Assembly (NCBI RefSeq): GCF_000701445.1
Contig: NZ_JNIX01000009.1
Span: forward strand, 124,001 to 188,000
Source: Brevundimonas bacteroides DSM 4726
GTDB lineage: Bacteria; Pseudomonadota; Alphaproteobacteria; Caulobacterales; Caulobacteraceae
Length of the DNA stretch: 64,000 nt
Direction: 5' to 3'
The notes below the pieces were generated by a model. It made no database searches and was not told where the DNA came from. It worked only from the letters and a program-made list of their open reading frames with translations. Shown here piece by piece: positions 25,844-35,486 of the stretch. Position 1 is the first letter of the stretch, and each line of letters opens with the position of its first letter. The translations under genes and the position numbers were made by a program.

Positions 25844-25859
25844 AAAGTGATATCACTTT
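25844..25859. promoter_or_regulatory. Perfect 16-bp palindrome, probable operator of SPFH operon
   Basis: AAAGTGATATCACTTT, perfectly self-complementary, 22 nt before the SPFH start codon and thus near or over the promoter. The coupled ribbon-helix-helix protein is the natural candidate to bind it. Site seen directly; regulator assignment is inference. Confidence 0.6.
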
Positions 25860-25881
25860 CATATTGATTGGGAGGCTGACG

Positions 25882-26778
25882 ATGAACGACCTTAGAACCG
25901 TATCCACCGAGCGCCCGGCCTCGACGGCCAACGGTATACTGATGCTGCTGGTGGGGCTGGCGCTGACCATCCTTGGCCCGGTCTGGATCGTTCAGAATCC
26001 GGACTCGGTGCTGAACATAATCGGCGGCGTCACGACCATCACGGTCGGTCTGTTCCTGATGTGCGGCCTTTACTCGCTCCAGCCCAACGAGGGCGCCGCC
26101 ATCCTGCTGTTTGGCGATTACCGCGGCACGGACCGGGCGACCGGCCTGCGCTGGGTGCTGCCCTGGTATACGCGGAAGAAGATTTCTCTGCGGGCCCGCA
26201 ACGTCACCTCGGATACCCTGAAGGTGAACGACCGGCGCGGCAGCCCCGTCGAGATCGCCGCCAACGTCGTCTGGCGGGTCGAAGATTCGGCCCAGGCCCT
26301 GTTCGATGTCGACGACTATCAGGCCTTCGTGAACATCCAGATCGAGACGGGTCTGCGCGACATCGCCTCCCATTACGCCTATGACCACGGCGAGCAGGAG
26401 GAGGGGGCCGAGACCGAGCTGACGCTGCGCGCCGACGCCGAGGAAGTGGCCGAGAAGCTGCAGATCGAACTGGCGAACCGGGTCCGGGTGGCGGGCGTGG
26501 CGATCGACGAGGCGCGGCTGGCGCACCTGGCTTATGCGCCCGAGATCGCGGGAGCCATGCTGCGGCGTCAGCAGGCCGAGGCCATCCTGGCGGCGCGCCG
26601 CCTGATCGTGCGCGGCGCGGTCAGCATGGTGGAGAGCGCGCTCAGCGACCTGTCGGACCGCAAGGTCGTGGAGCTGGACGAGGAGCGGAAGGCCTCGATG
26701 GTCTCCAATCTGCTGGTGGTGCTGTGCGCCGATCGGGAGGCCCAGCCGGTCGTGAACACCGGCACTTTGTACGGGTGA
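25882..26778 (+). CDS. SPFH-domain membrane protein
   Basis: 298 aa from ATG 25882, GGGAGG 7 nt upstream. Two N-terminal hydrophobic segments (GILMLLVGLALTILGPVWIV and IIGGVTTITVGLFLMCGLY), then an SPFH/band-7 domain (VQPNEGAAILLFGDYRGT-like entry; strand-rich to about 180; helix EEVAEKLQIELANRV) and a C-terminal helical part. SPFH proteins oligomerise in membranes and scaffold or protect proteases and lipids. Followed after 3 nt by a ribbon-helix-helix gene. Confidence 0.88.
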   Translation: MNDLRTVSTERPASTANGILMLLVGLALTILGPVWIVQNPDSVLNIIGGVTTITVGLFLMCGLYSLQPNEGAAILLFGDYRGTDRATGLRWVLPWYTRKKISLRARNVTSDTLKVNDRRGSPVEIAANVVWRVEDSAQALFDVDDYQAFVNIQIETGLRDIASHYAYDHGEQEEGAETELTLRADAEEVAEKLQIELANRVRVAGVAIDEARLAHLAYAPEIAGAMLRRQQAEAILAARRLIVRGAVSMVESALSDLSDRKVVELDEERKASMVSNLLVVLCADREAQPVVNTGTLYG

Positions 26779-26781
26779 TCC

Positions 26782-26967
26782 GTGGCGGGACGGGCGACCA
26801 AACCCTTCCTGATGCGGGCCTCGCCCGGCGTGATGGCGGCCGTCGAACGTCTGGCGGCCGCCGAACTGCGCTCCGTCAACGCCCAGCTCGAGGTGCTGGT
26901 CCGCGAGGCTTTGGCTCGTCGTGGCGTGGCGATCGGGGGCAAGGACGACGACCACGATACCGCTTGA
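26782..26967 (+). CDS. Arc-type ribbon-helix-helix DNA-binding protein
   Basis: 61 aa from GTG 26782, 3 nt after the SPFH stop. RHH pattern: strand KPFLMRAS, helix GVMAAVERLAAAELRS, then VNAQLEVLVREALARRG, with an acidic tail. Such proteins bind as dimers to palindromes; the one at 25844-25859 upstream of this operon is a likely autoregulatory site. Confidence 0.8.
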   Translation: MAGRATKPFLMRASPGVMAAVERLAAAELRSVNAQLEVLVREALARRGVAIGGKDDDHDTA

Positions 26968-27079
26968 GCTTGGCGGTTGGCGGGCGTAGGGGCGCGACAT
27001 GGTCCGACGCACATCGTCCGCACGCATCCAAAAACGACAGACGCGCGTTTCGCGCCGGTCGCTGAAGGATTACGACCCC

Positions 27080-28330
27080 ATGACCATGGCCGATCTTGAC
27101 GTCCAGGAAGGCGAGCTGCGGCTCATCCCCGGCTGGGACGAGGAGGTCGCCGACACGCTCCGGGCGCTGAAGGCTTCGACCGCTGACCCGCGTCCCCGGA
27201 TGGTCGACACGACGATGCTGTATGCGCCGCGCTCCGGCGGGGTGAAGCGGTATCTTCTGTCCAAGAAGGCCTGGCTGGAAGCGAACCGGCCGGGCGTAGC
27301 CCACTCCCTGATCGTGCCGGGCGCGCATCACGAAGCGGGCGCGGACGGCATCATCAAGCTGCACGCGACCAAGCTGCCGTTCGGCGACGGCTATCGCTGG
27401 CCGACGTCGGTCAGGCGTTGGGGGGCGTGGGTCGCGTCCATGAAGCCCAGCCTGATCGAGGCGGGCGACCCCTATACGCCGGGGCAGGGGGCGCTGGAGG
27501 CCGGGCAGCGGGCGGGGTGCCCCGTCGTCGGCTTCTGTCACTCCGATCCGGCGGGTCTGGCAGCCTTGCACTTCGGCGAATGGGCTAAGAAACCGGTCGA
27601 GAAGCGCTGGGCCAAGCTGTTCGGACAGTTCGACCGGGTCGTGTCGCCGAGCCGCTTCATCGCGCGACGGCTGGAAGAAGCGGGCATCCAGGACATCGTC
27701 ATCCGGCCGCTGGGCGTCGAGATCGACACCTTCCGGCCCGATCGCGGCGACCGGAACTGGTTGCTGAAGAAGCTGGGGCTGCCGGCGTCCGCGCGGCTGC
27801 TGTGCTTCGCCGGGCGGCCGGCGCGCGAGAAGAACATCGACACCCTGATCGAGGCCGTCCAGAAGCTGGGCGAGCCCTATCATCTGGTGCTGGTCGGGGC
27901 AGGCGCGGGTCTGCCCTATGAAGAGCGGGTGATCGCCTTGCCGTACGAGCGCGATCCGAAGCAGGTGGCGCGGATCATCGCGTCCTGCGACGCCTTCGTG
28001 CACGCCAACGACAAGGAGCCGTTCGGCCTGATCGTGCTGGAGGCCATGGCCTGCGGGCGGCCGGTGGTGGGGGTGAACGCGGGCGGCGTGGCCGAGACGG
28101 TCAACGAAAGCGTCGGACAGTTGGCCCGGAGCGCGGATCCGGACGACTACGCCCAGGCCATCGAGGCGCTGTTCGCGCGGGACATCGAGGCGCTGGGCGC
28201 GGCGGCCCGGGTGCACACCGTCGAGCGGTTCTCCTGGAACCGGGTCTTCGAAGACCTGTGCATGACCTATGGCGAGGTCAGCGGTCAGGCGGCGTTCGTT
28301 CAGCCGGTCGAGCAGGCGACGGCGCACTGA
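27080..28330 (+). CDS. GT4-family glycosyltransferase
   Basis: 416 aa from ATG 27080 (GAAGGA upstream); a longer reading from ATG 26999 adds a basic tail. Two Rossmann-like halves: acceptor side with YAPRSGGVKRYL, donor side with LLCFAGRPAREKNIDTLIEA, DAFVHANDKEPFGLIVLEAMACG (EX7E) and PVVGVNAGGVAE. Transfers a sugar from a nucleotide donor; the acceptor is unknown. The 3' end overlaps the convergent flavoprotein gene by 53 nt. Confidence 0.88.
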   Translation: MTMADLDVQEGELRLIPGWDEEVADTLRALKASTADPRPRMVDTTMLYAPRSGGVKRYLLSKKAWLEANRPGVAHSLIVPGAHHEAGADGIIKLHATKLPFGDGYRWPTSVRRWGAWVASMKPSLIEAGDPYTPGQGALEAGQRAGCPVVGFCHSDPAGLAALHFGEWAKKPVEKRWAKLFGQFDRVVSPSRFIARRLEEAGIQDIVIRPLGVEIDTFRPDRGDRNWLLKKLGLPASARLLCFAGRPAREKNIDTLIEAVQKLGEPYHLVLVGAGAGLPYEERVIALPYERDPKQVARIIASCDAFVHANDKEPFGLIVLEAMACGRPVVGVNAGGVAETVNESVGQLARSADPDDYAQAIEALFARDIEALGAAARVHTVERFSWNRVFEDLCMTYGEVSGQAAFVQPVEQATAH

Positions 28331-29504
28331 GTTCGTCCTCCACCGGCGTGAGGCCGTAGGGCGCGACCAGCGTCCAGACATGATTCGGTATCATGGACTT
28401 CATCCGGCGCGGCTCCTCGCGGCGCAGGTGGATGACGGTCTCGGCGGCCTTCATCTCCAGACGGGTGCGGGCGAACTCCAGACCGCGCGGGCCGGTGCGG
28501 GGCTGGAGCCAGCTGACGATGGGGCGGACCCAGTCGGGCATGCGCCGCAGCGGAAGGCCGCCGGCGGCGCGCTCGACGTTGGCGATGAAGCCCTGGACCG
28601 CCGCGCGGCGCTTGCCGAGGCTGCGGGGCTCCGACAGGCGGACCTCGTCGCCGAGCAAGTCCAGAAGGGCCTGTCCGCGTTCGTTCCTGACGATCAGCCA
28701 CTGTTCCCCCACGCCGCCCATGTAGCCGACGGTGATGTCCGACAGGGCGTTGGTGTAGTCGACGCAGGTGCGGCAGGTGAGGGGGAAGAAGTCCGGAGCG
28801 AGTTGGGAGATCGGCAGGCTGAGGAAGGGGATTTCCCGCCTGCGGCCGTCGGCGAAGCGGAGCTCGACGTGATAGTCGGCGCGGAACTCCAGATAAGTGA
28901 TGCTGTCTGGGTCGCCGGCCAGCAGGGCGAGGAAATGGTGAAAGTTCTCGGTCGTGGTGTTGTCCGAGCAGGGCGTGCCGATGACCGTGATGGATTCGAA
29001 GCCGAGCTCCGCTTCCAGGGCACGAAGGGCATAGACCTGACACGGGATGCTGATGACGGCGAGGCGGCGGTGGCCGGCGTCCCGGGCAGTCTCCAGCAGA
29101 GCCAGCAGAGGCGCATAGCCCATGCGCATGCCGCGAGCCTTTGCCATGTCTGAGGCGTCGGTGATCAGGACCGGGACGGGCCGCCAGCGATCGTCCGGAT
29201 CGGCGGTCATGGTCAGGACGGCGTCGACGGCGTTCGTTTCCAGCAGACGCTCGCCGATGCGGGTCGTGATTCCCGTCCATTGGGCACCCTCGGCGGGCGG
29301 CGTCAGGGACGCGCGGACCATCCGTCGGAAGGGGCCGAAGAAGACTTCGTCGCCTGCCTCGGCGCGAGGGCGGCCGTGGATGCGGGTTTCGAGGCCCGGA
29401 TAGTCCGGCTTGATGAACTGGCAGGCCCGACCGCAGAGGCTGGGATCTTCCATGCGCGACACGCCGCAGTCGGTGCAGAGATTGCGAGGAACGGGCGGGC
29501 GCAT
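28278..29504 (-). CDS. F420H2-dehydrogenase beta / BciB-like Fe-S flavoprotein
   Basis: 408 aa. N-terminal cysteines CTDCGVSRMEDPSLCGRAC and the later FFPLTCRTCVDYTNALSD fit a [4Fe-4S] flavoprotein of the FrhB/BciB superfamily; VGYMGGVGEQWLIVR and CQVYALRALEAELG are family elements and IGTPCSDNTT another. BciB reduces the 8-vinyl group of divinyl (proto)chlorophyllide using ferredoxin. No other bacteriochlorophyll gene is in the window and the neighbour is a glycosyltransferase, so the substrate here is uncertain. Confidence 0.75.
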   Translation of the reverse strand: MRPPVPRNLCTDCGVSRMEDPSLCGRACQFIKPDYPGLETRIHGRPRAEAGDEVFFGPFRRMVRASLTPPAEGAQWTGITTRIGERLLETNAVDAVLTMTADPDDRWRPVPVLITDASDMAKARGMRMGYAPLLALLETARDAGHRRLAVISIPCQVYALRALEAELGFESITVIGTPCSDNTTTENFHHFLALLAGDPDSITYLEFRADYHVELRFADGRRREIPFLSLPISQLAPDFFPLTCRTCVDYTNALSDITVGYMGGVGEQWLIVRNERGQALLDLLGDEVRLSEPRSLGKRRAAVQGFIANVERAAGGLPLRRMPDWVRPIVSWLQPRTGPRGLEFARTRLEMKAAETVIHLRREEPRRMKSMIPNHVWTLVAPYGLTPVEDELSAPSPARPAERTPPDR

Positions 29505-29620
29505 ACGGCAAGGCTGCTCACGCGCCGGGCGCTTCGTCCAGCCCCATGCGCGCCAAACGCGCTCAAGCAGCGAGCAACCGCGTTGCGAGCGTTAGCGCAC
29601 TGAGGAGAGGAGGGGGCGGC

Positions 29621-29652
29621 GCGCCACTTTCCGGTTCGATGGAAAGTGGCGC
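29621..29652. repeat. Perfect 12-bp inverted repeat overlapping tRNA-Asp 3' end
   Basis: Arms GCGCCACTTTCC (29621-29632) and GGAAAGTGGCGC (29641-29652), loop GGTTCGAT. The right arm overlaps the last six bases of the tRNA including CCA (minus strand). No U tract follows, so if it acts on tRNA maturation or termination it does so without one. Confidence 0.6.
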
Positions 29653-29723
29653 GAGTGACGGGGCTCGAACCCGCGACCTCCGGCGTGACAGGCCGGCACT
29701 CTAACCAACTGAGCTACACCCGC
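29647..29723 (-). tRNA. tRNA-Asp (GTC)
   Basis: 77 nt including the encoded CCA. Minus strand begins GCGGGTGTAGCTCAG, anticodon loop CCTGTCACG with GTC, T arm GCGGGTTCGAGCCCCGT and acceptor end CTCGCG-CCA. Acceptor stem pairs fully with one G-U. D, anticodon and T arms all fold. Confidence 0.96.
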
Positions 29724-29815
29724 GTTTCCCGCTGCGACGGTGTCCGGCGCGGCGAGGGGCGTCGTTTAGGCGGGGGCGCCCGACAGTGTCAAGCGCCCCG
29801 GCTGTGGATATTTCC

Positions 29816-31396
29816 CTAGCGGGCGGCGACGGCCTCGGCGATCGTCGGCGAGGCGGTCGAAGCGGTCGGCGGCGGCGGCTCGTAGTGAACGCCGACGCCC
29901 GGTCCGAGCGGCAGATCCAGCGCCACCCACATGCCGACCATGGCCAGGCCCGCGATCAGGAAGACGCCCGCGTAGGGGAGCATGGTCGACATCAGCGAGC
30001 CCAGGCCGAACTTCGGGTCCCAGCGCTGGGCGAAGGTCAGGATCAGCGGGAAGTAGCTCATCAGGGGCGTGGCGATGTTTGTGACGGAATCGCCCATGCG
30101 ATAGGCGGCGGTCGTCATCTCCGGGCTGATGCCCAGGAGCATGAACATCGGCACGACGATGGGCGCGAGCGCCGACCATTTTGCCGAGGCCGAGCCGATG
30201 AACAGGTCGAAGAAGCACGACACCAGCACGACCGCGACCAGCAGCATGGGGGCGGGCAGGGCGAGGGTCTTCAGATACTCGGCGCCGCTGACGGCGAGGA
30301 TGGGACCCAGGCCCGACCAGTTGAACATGGCCACGAAGTGGGCGGCGAAGAAGGCGAGCACGACGTAGGGTGCCATCTGAGCGATGCCGTCGCGCATCAT
30401 GACCACGAGGTCGCGGTGGCTCTTCACCGTGCCCGCGCCCACGCCATAGGCCGCGCCCGCCAGGAAGAAGAGAACCGCGAAGAAGGCGACCAGAGACTGG
30501 TAGAGCGGGTTCAGCCGGGTGTTGGGCTCCGCCTCCGGGTCGATGAAGGGCGTGCCGGGCATGAGGAAGATGGCGGTCCAGAGGGCGATCATGCCGAGCA
30601 GCGTCAGGCCCGCGAAGGCCAGGCCGCGCTTCTCCTCGCGCGTCAGGGGCGTCTTCTCGTCGGCCTTGGGGCCCTCGACCTCGAGCGGCGCGCGCTTCTT
30701 CAGCCGGGGCTCGATGACGACGTCGGTCAGGAACCAGATGATCGGGGTGAAGACCACCACCATGCCGATGGAGAAGAACCAGTTGCCGGCGATGGTCACG
30801 GTATAGTTCGGGTCAATCAGCTGGGCGGCCGGTTCGGTGATGCCCAGGATCAGGGCGTCGGATGCGCCGGGAAACAGATTGCCCGCGAACCCGCCCGACA
30901 CGGCCGCGAAGCCCGCGGCCAGTCCGGCGAGCGGATGACGGCCTGCGGCGGCGAAGATCACCGCGGCCAATGGGATCACGACAACATAGGAGGCATCGGA
31001 CGCATGATGGGAGACCATGCCGGTGACGGCGACCACGGGCGTCAGGATGAACCGAGGCGCGTTCAGCAGCATGCCCCGGAAGGCCGTGGTGAACAGGCCC
31101 GCGCGCTCAGCCACCGCGGCACCGTAGACGACGGTCAGTACGATCCCCAGCGGAGGAAAGTTCGCGAGCGTCTTGGGCATCTCGATGATCAGCTTCTCGA
31201 GGTTCGCCGGCGCCAGCAGGCTCTTGGCCTCGAGGACGTCGCCGGTGACCGGGTTCACGCTTTCCCACCCCAGGCCCGCGCCCACCATGCTGAGTACAAT
31301 CAGGGCGAGGATGAACCAGAGGAACAGGAAGACCGGATCGGGCAGCTTGTTGCCGATCCGCTCGACCGCGTTGAGGATGCCGAAACCGGAGGCCAT
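29816..31396 (-). CDS. AbgT-family transporter
   Basis: 526 aa with about 11 hydrophobic segments, the normal size for AbgT. Motifs include NKLPDPVFLFLWFILAL at the N-terminus, MVSHHASDASYVVVIPLAAV and FPGASDALILGITEPAAQ. AbgT members import p-aminobenzoyl-glutamate in E. coli and export sulfonamides in others. The substrate here is unknown. Monocistronic, between tRNA-Asp and the nuo operon, divergent from nuoA. Confidence 0.9.
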   Translation of the reverse strand: MASGFGILNAVERIGNKLPDPVFLFLWFILALIVLSMVGAGLGWESVNPVTGDVLEAKSLLAPANLEKLIIEMPKTLANFPPLGIVLTVVYGAAVAERAGLFTTAFRGMLLNAPRFILTPVVAVTGMVSHHASDASYVVVIPLAAVIFAAAGRHPLAGLAAGFAAVSGGFAGNLFPGASDALILGITEPAAQLIDPNYTVTIAGNWFFSIGMVVVFTPIIWFLTDVVIEPRLKKRAPLEVEGPKADEKTPLTREEKRGLAFAGLTLLGMIALWTAIFLMPGTPFIDPEAEPNTRLNPLYQSLVAFFAVLFFLAGAAYGVGAGTVKSHRDLVVMMRDGIAQMAPYVVLAFFAAHFVAMFNWSGLGPILAVSGAEYLKTLALPAPMLLVAVVLVSCFFDLFIGSASAKWSALAPIVVPMFMLLGISPEMTTAAYRMGDSVTNIATPLMSYFPLILTFAQRWDPKFGLGSLMSTMLPYAGVFLIAGLAMVGMWVALDLPLGPGVGVHYEPPPPTASTASPTIAEAVAAR

Positions 31397-31594
31397 GAGG
31401 GGTCCATGCGTCGTTGAAGCGGAGCTGAACCGCTAACCTGTGACAGCCAAGATGAACAGGCGACAACAGGGGTATTTTTGCGAGCCGTTCTCAATGCGTT
31501 TCCAGCCTCCGCATGGGTTTGAACCGGCGAAAGGTTGGGTCTAGAAGACGCCGAATCCGCCGCCCCCTCCCAGTCGCGGCGTGGACCAGGACGC

Positions 31595-31972
31595 ATGAAC
31601 GACTTCCTTTTGCAGTACCTGCCGATCGTGATCTTCATCGGGATCGCGACGGTGCTCGGCCTCGGCTTTATGATCGCGGCCTGGGTGCTGGCCCCGTCGA
31701 ACCCGGACAGCGAGAAGCTGTCGGCCTATGAGTGCGGTTTCAACGCCTTCGACGACGCGCGGATGAAGTTCGACGTGCGGTTCTACCTGGTGTCGATCTT
31801 GTTCATCATCTTCGACCTGGAAGTGGCCTTCCTGTTCCCGTGGGCGGTGTCGATGTTCGACCTGGCGCGGCCCGACATGATCTTTGCCTTCTGGTCGATG
31901 ATGGTCTTCCTGGGCGTGCTGACCGTTGGCTTCATCTATGAATGGAAGAAGGGCGCGCTGGAATGGCAGTGA
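31595..31972 (+). CDS. nuoA: NADH-quinone oxidoreductase subunit A
   Basis: 125 aa from ATG 31595. Three membrane helices and the conserved loop [16 protein letters not shown] with its Cys, next to the quinone site of complex I. First gene of the 14-gene nuo operon. The 198-nt gap to the divergent AbgT gene should carry the operon promoter; I see no confident -35/-10 pair. Confidence 0.96.
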   Translation: MNDFLLQYLPIVIFIGIATVLGLGFMIAAWVLAPSNPDSEKLSAYECGFNAFDDARMKFDVRFYLVSILFIIFDLEVAFLFPWAVSMFDLARPDMIFAFWSMMVFLGVLTVGFIYEWKKGALEWQ

Positions 31973-32559
31973 TCTCTCCGCCGCTGTCCGGCCCGTCGTC
32001 GCCGCTGCCGACCGCCTATGGCCAGGGCGCGCGTTCGACCGTCGAGGGCTATGACCCCAAGCTGCATGACAAGTTCTTCGAGGCCGTCAACACCGAGGTC
32101 GCCGAGCACGGCTTCCTGACGGCGTCGCTGGACGACGTCATCAACTGGGCCCGCACCGGCTCGCTGATGTGGATGACGTTCGGCCTGGCCTGCTGCGCCG
32201 TGGAGATGATCCAGGCGTCGATGCCGCGCTATGACCTGGAGCGGTTCGGCATGGCCCCGCGCGCCAGCCCGCGTCAGTCCGACCTGATGATCGTGGCCGG
32301 CACCCTGACCAACAAGATGGCTCCGGCGCTGCGCAAGGTCTACGACCAGATGCCGGACCCGCGTTACGTCCTGTCGATGGGCAGCTGCGCCAACGGCGGC
32401 GGGTACTACCACTACAGCTACAGCGTGGTTCGCGGCTGCGACCGGATCGTGCCGGTTGACGCCTATGTGCCCGGCTGCCCGCCGACGGCGGAGGCGTTGG
32501 TCTATGGGCTGCTGCAGCTGCAGAAGAAGATCCGTCGCACCGGGACGATCGAGCGATGA
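31963..32559 (+). CDS. nuoB: NADH-quinone oxidoreductase subunit B
   Basis: 198 aa from ATG 31963, overlapping nuoA by 10 nt. Holds cluster N2, the last Fe-S centre before quinone: [10 protein letters not shown] (tandem Cys), [10 protein letters not shown] and [10 protein letters not shown]. Confidence 0.96.
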   Translation: MAVISPPLSGPSSPLPTAYGQGARSTVEGYDPKLHDKFFEAVNTEVAEHGFLTASLDDVINWARTGSLMWMTFGLACCAVEMIQASMPRYDLERFGMAPRASPRQSDLMIVAGTLTNKMAPALRKVYDQMPDPRYVLSMGSCANGGGYYHYSYSVVRGCDRIVPVDAYVPGCPPTAEALVYGLLQLQKKIRRTGTIER

Positions 32560-33209
32560 GCGGCCTAGCTGTGCTTGAGGCCCAGGCGGCGGCGCTGACG
32601 CCGCTGGGTCAGGAGATGGTGGCCGAGCTGCAGGTCGACGCGGCCGTGGCCTATGGCGAGCTGACGCTGACGTGTCATCGCGACCGGATCGTCGAGGTGC
32701 TGACCGATCTGCGCGACCGTTTCGGGTTCCAGCAGCTCCTGGACGTCTGCGGCGCGGACTATCCTGATCGGGCCGAGCGGTTCGACGTCGTCTACCATCT
32801 GCTCAGCCTGACCCGGAACCTGCGGGTGCGGGTCAAGGTGACGACGGACGAGGTCGCGCCGGTGCCGAGCGTGATCTCGGTCTATCCGTCGGCCGGCTGG
32901 TTCGAGCGCGAGGCGTTCGACATGTACGGCATCCTATTCTCGGACCATCCGGACCTGCGTCGCCTGCTGACGGACTACGGCTTTTCCGGGCACCCGCTGC
33001 GGAAGGACTTCCCGATGACGGGCTATGTCGAGGTCCGTTACGACGAGGAGCAGAAGCGGGTGGTCTATGAGCCCGTCAAGCTGACGCAGGAGTTCCGCCA
33101 GTTCGACTTCCTGTCGCCGTGGGAAGGGGCGGAGTATCCGACCCCGCCGCTGCCGGGCGACGAGAAGGCGATCGGTTCGGCGGGTACGCCTTCGGGAGGG
33201 AAAGCCTGA
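32556..33209 (+). CDS. nuoC: NADH-quinone oxidoreductase subunit C
   Basis: 217 aa, 30-kDa-type subunit of the hydrophilic arm. Signature [20 protein letters not shown], then GHPLRKDFP. Separate from nuoD, as in other alphaproteobacteria. Overlaps nuoB by 4 nt and nuoD by 1 nt. Confidence 0.96.
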   Translation: MSGLAVLEAQAAALTPLGQEMVAELQVDAAVAYGELTLTCHRDRIVEVLTDLRDRFGFQQLLDVCGADYPDRAERFDVVYHLLSLTRNLRVRVKVTTDEVAPVPSVISVYPSAGWFEREAFDMYGILFSDHPDLRRLLTDYGFSGHPLRKDFPMTGYVEVRYDEEQKRVVYEPVKLTQEFRQFDFLSPWEGAEYPTPPLPGDEKAIGSAGTPSGGKA

Positions 33210-34486
33210 TGGCCGACGGAAACCCGCTGAAGACCGCCGACGCCGTGGACGACCTGGGCCGGATCGCCTTCGACGCGCCGGACAACCGGACCGCTCACGC
33301 CCGCGAGATGGACGAGCGCAAGTTCACCATCAACTTCGGCCCCCAGCACCCGGCCGCGCATGGCGTGCTGCGCCTGGTGCTGGAGCTGGACGGGGAGGTG
33401 GTCGAGCGCGTCGATCCGCATATCGGCCTGCTGCACCGCGGCACCGAGAAGCTGATGGAGGCGCGCACCTACCTCCAGAACGTGCCCTATCTGGACCGGC
33501 TGGACTACGTCTCGCCGATGAACCAGGAGCATGCCTTCTGCCTGGCCATCGAGCGGCTGCTGGGCATCGAGGTGCCGTACCGCGCCCAGCTGATCCGCGT
33601 GCTGTACTGCGAGATCGGCCGCATCCTGTCGCACATGCTGAACGTCACGACCCAGGCGCTGGACGTCGGGGCGCTGACGCCGCCGCTGTGGGGCTTCGAG
33701 GAACGCGAAAAGCTCATGGTCTTCTATGAGCGGGCGTGCGGGGCGCGGCTGCACTCCAACTACTTCCGGCCGGGTGGCGTGCATCAGGACTTGCCGAGCG
33801 ACCTGATCGACGACATCGGCCGTTGGTGCGCCGAGTTCCCGCGCGCGCTCAAGGACATCGAGTCCCTCGTCACCGAGAACCGCATCTTCAAGCAGCGCAA
33901 CGTCGACATCGGCGTAGTGTCGAAGGAAGAGGCCCTGGCCTGGGGCTTCTCGGGCGTCATGCTGCGCGGCTCCGACATCGCCTGGGATCTGCGGAAGTCA
34001 CAGCCCTATGAGTGCTATGCCGAGCTCGATTTCGACGTCGTCGTCGGCAAGAACGGCGACTGCTGGGACCGCTATCTCGTCCGCGTCGAGGAGATGAAGC
34101 AGTCCGTCCGCATCATGGAGCAGTGCATCCACAAGCTGCGGAACTGCCCCGGCGAACCGGTCATGGTCGAGGACAACAAGATCGTCCCGCCGCGCCGGGG
34201 CGAGATGAAGCGGTCGATGGAAGCCCTGATCCATCACTTCAAGCTCTATACCGAAGGCTTCAAGACCCCTCCGGGCGAGGTCTATGCGGCGGTCGAGGCG
34301 CCCAAGGGCGAGTTCGGCGTCTATCTGGTCAGTGACGGCACCAACAAGCCGTATCGGGTCAAGATCTCGGCCCCCGGCTTCCGTCACCTGCAGGCCATGG
34401 ACTGGATGAACCGGGGCCACATGCTGGCCGACGTCTCGGCCATCCTGGGGTCGCTCGACATTGTGTTCGGGGAGGTGGACCGGTGA
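33209..34486 (+). CDS. nuoD: NADH-quinone oxidoreductase subunit D
   Basis: 425 aa from ATG 33209 (TGATG junction with nuoC). 49-kDa-type subunit forming the quinone chamber: [27 protein letters not shown] and the C-terminal DIVFGEVDR. The N-terminal 35 residues before MDERKFT are variable. It overlaps the next small cistron by 4 nt. Confidence 0.96.
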   Translation: MADGNPLKTADAVDDLGRIAFDAPDNRTAHAREMDERKFTINFGPQHPAAHGVLRLVLELDGEVVERVDPHIGLLHRGTEKLMEARTYLQNVPYLDRLDYVSPMNQEHAFCLAIERLLGIEVPYRAQLIRVLYCEIGRILSHMLNVTTQALDVGALTPPLWGFEEREKLMVFYERACGARLHSNYFRPGGVHQDLPSDLIDDIGRWCAEFPRALKDIESLVTENRIFKQRNVDIGVVSKEEALAWGFSGVMLRGSDIAWDLRKSQPYECYAELDFDVVVGKNGDCWDRYLVRVEEMKQSVRIMEQCIHKLRNCPGEPVMVEDNKIVPPRRGEMKRSMEALIHHFKLYTEGFKTPPGEVYAAVEAPKGEFGVYLVSDGTNKPYRVKISAPGFRHLQAMDWMNRGHMLADVSAILGSLDIVFGEVDR

Positions 34487-34827
34487 CGGCTCTGCTGGCC
34501 GACGTTTTGTTCTGGGCAGTCGTGGTCATCGTCGTGGCCGCGTTCGTCGGATTTCTTATGCTCGCGGCGATCACGGGTCCAAAGGCTCGGCGCCACCCCG
34601 AGGGTTGGAGAGGTGCTGTCCGGGACGATCTGATCGTCCTCGGCCCTGTCGCGCCGTTCCTGATCGCCGTCGCGGCCGGCGCCTTCGAGCCGCTTCTGAG
34701 AGATCAGGCGTGGTGGACGCCGACTCTGTTCGCCATCGCCGGCGCTGGGCTGCTGGCCCAATGGCTGCCGGTCGTCCGTCGCGCCCGCGCACGGACCGCC
34801 GCCCTCCAGAGGTACCCGTCGCAATGA
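34483..34827 (+). CDS. Small membrane protein inserted between nuoD and nuoE
   Basis: 114 aa from GTG 34483, overlapping the nuoD stop, and its own stop overlaps the nuoE start. Three hydrophobic segments ([50 protein letters not shown]). No known complex I accessory subunit recognised. The 4-nt overlaps on both sides suggest it is translated with nuoD/nuoE. Confidence 0.7.
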   Translation: MTALLADVLFWAVVVIVVAAFVGFLMLAAITGPKARRHPEGWRGAVRDDLIVLGPVAPFLIAVAAGAFEPLLRDQAWWTPTLFAIAGAGLLAQWLPVVRRARARTAALQRYPSQ

Positions 34828-35486
34828 GCGTCCGTCGTCTCGCCAAGGTCCAACCGGCCAGCTTCGCCTTCTCGAAAGAGACTAGGGCCAAGGCCGACTG
34901 GTGGATCGCCAAGTATCCCGCCGGCCGCCAGCAGTCGGCGGTGATCCCGATCCTGTGGCTGGTGCAGAAGCAGGAGGGCTGGGTCTCCGAGCCCGCCATC
35001 CGCGCGATCGCCGACCTGCTGGACATGCCCTACATCCGGGTGCTGGAGGTCGCGACCTTCTACACCATGTTCATGCTGGAGCCGGTCGGCTCGGCCGCCC
35101 TTATCCAGGTGTGCGGCACCACGCCCTGCATGCTGCGCGGCGCTGGCGATCTCATGAAGGTCTGCAAGGACCGGATCGGGCCCAAGCAGACCCTGTCGCC
35201 CGACGGCAAGTTCTACTGGGAAGAGGTCGAGTGCCTAGGCGCCTGCGTGAACGCGCCGATGGCCATGATCAACGACTACTATTTCGAGGACCTGACGGCC
35301 TCGGACATGAACCAGATCATCGACGACTTCGCCGCCGGCAAGACGCCAGAGCGCGGACCGCGCGTGGACCGGATCAACTCGGCGCCCGAGGGCGGGCCGC
35401 TGACCCTGACCGATCCGAAGCTTTATGACGGCTCGGCCGCCAAGCCGATCAAGAAGCTGCCGAACACGGAGCCCGTGACGGCGTGA
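34824..35486 (+). CDS. nuoE: NADH-quinone oxidoreductase subunit E
   Basis: 220 aa from ATG 34824. 24-kDa-type subunit binding a [2Fe-2S] cluster with CGTTPC and CLGACVNAP. The C-terminal 40 residues (GPRVDRINSAPEGG onward) are an extension common in alphaproteobacteria. Confidence 0.96.
   Translation: MSVRRLAKVQPASFAFSKETRAKADWWIAKYPAGRQQSAVIPILWLVQKQEGWVSEPAIRAIADLLDMPYIRVLEVATFYTMFMLEPVGSAALIQVCGTTPCMLRGAGDLMKVCKDRIGPKQTLSPDGKFYWEEVECLGACVNAPMAMINDYYFEDLTASDMNQIIDDFAAGKTPERGPRVDRINSAPEGGPLTLTDPKLYDGSAAKPIKKLPNTEPVTA

Noticed and set aside
29786..31417. 543-codon + frame opposite the AbgT gene
   Set aside because: Antisense of a clear transporter gene; polar Asp/Gly/His/Gln-rich text.
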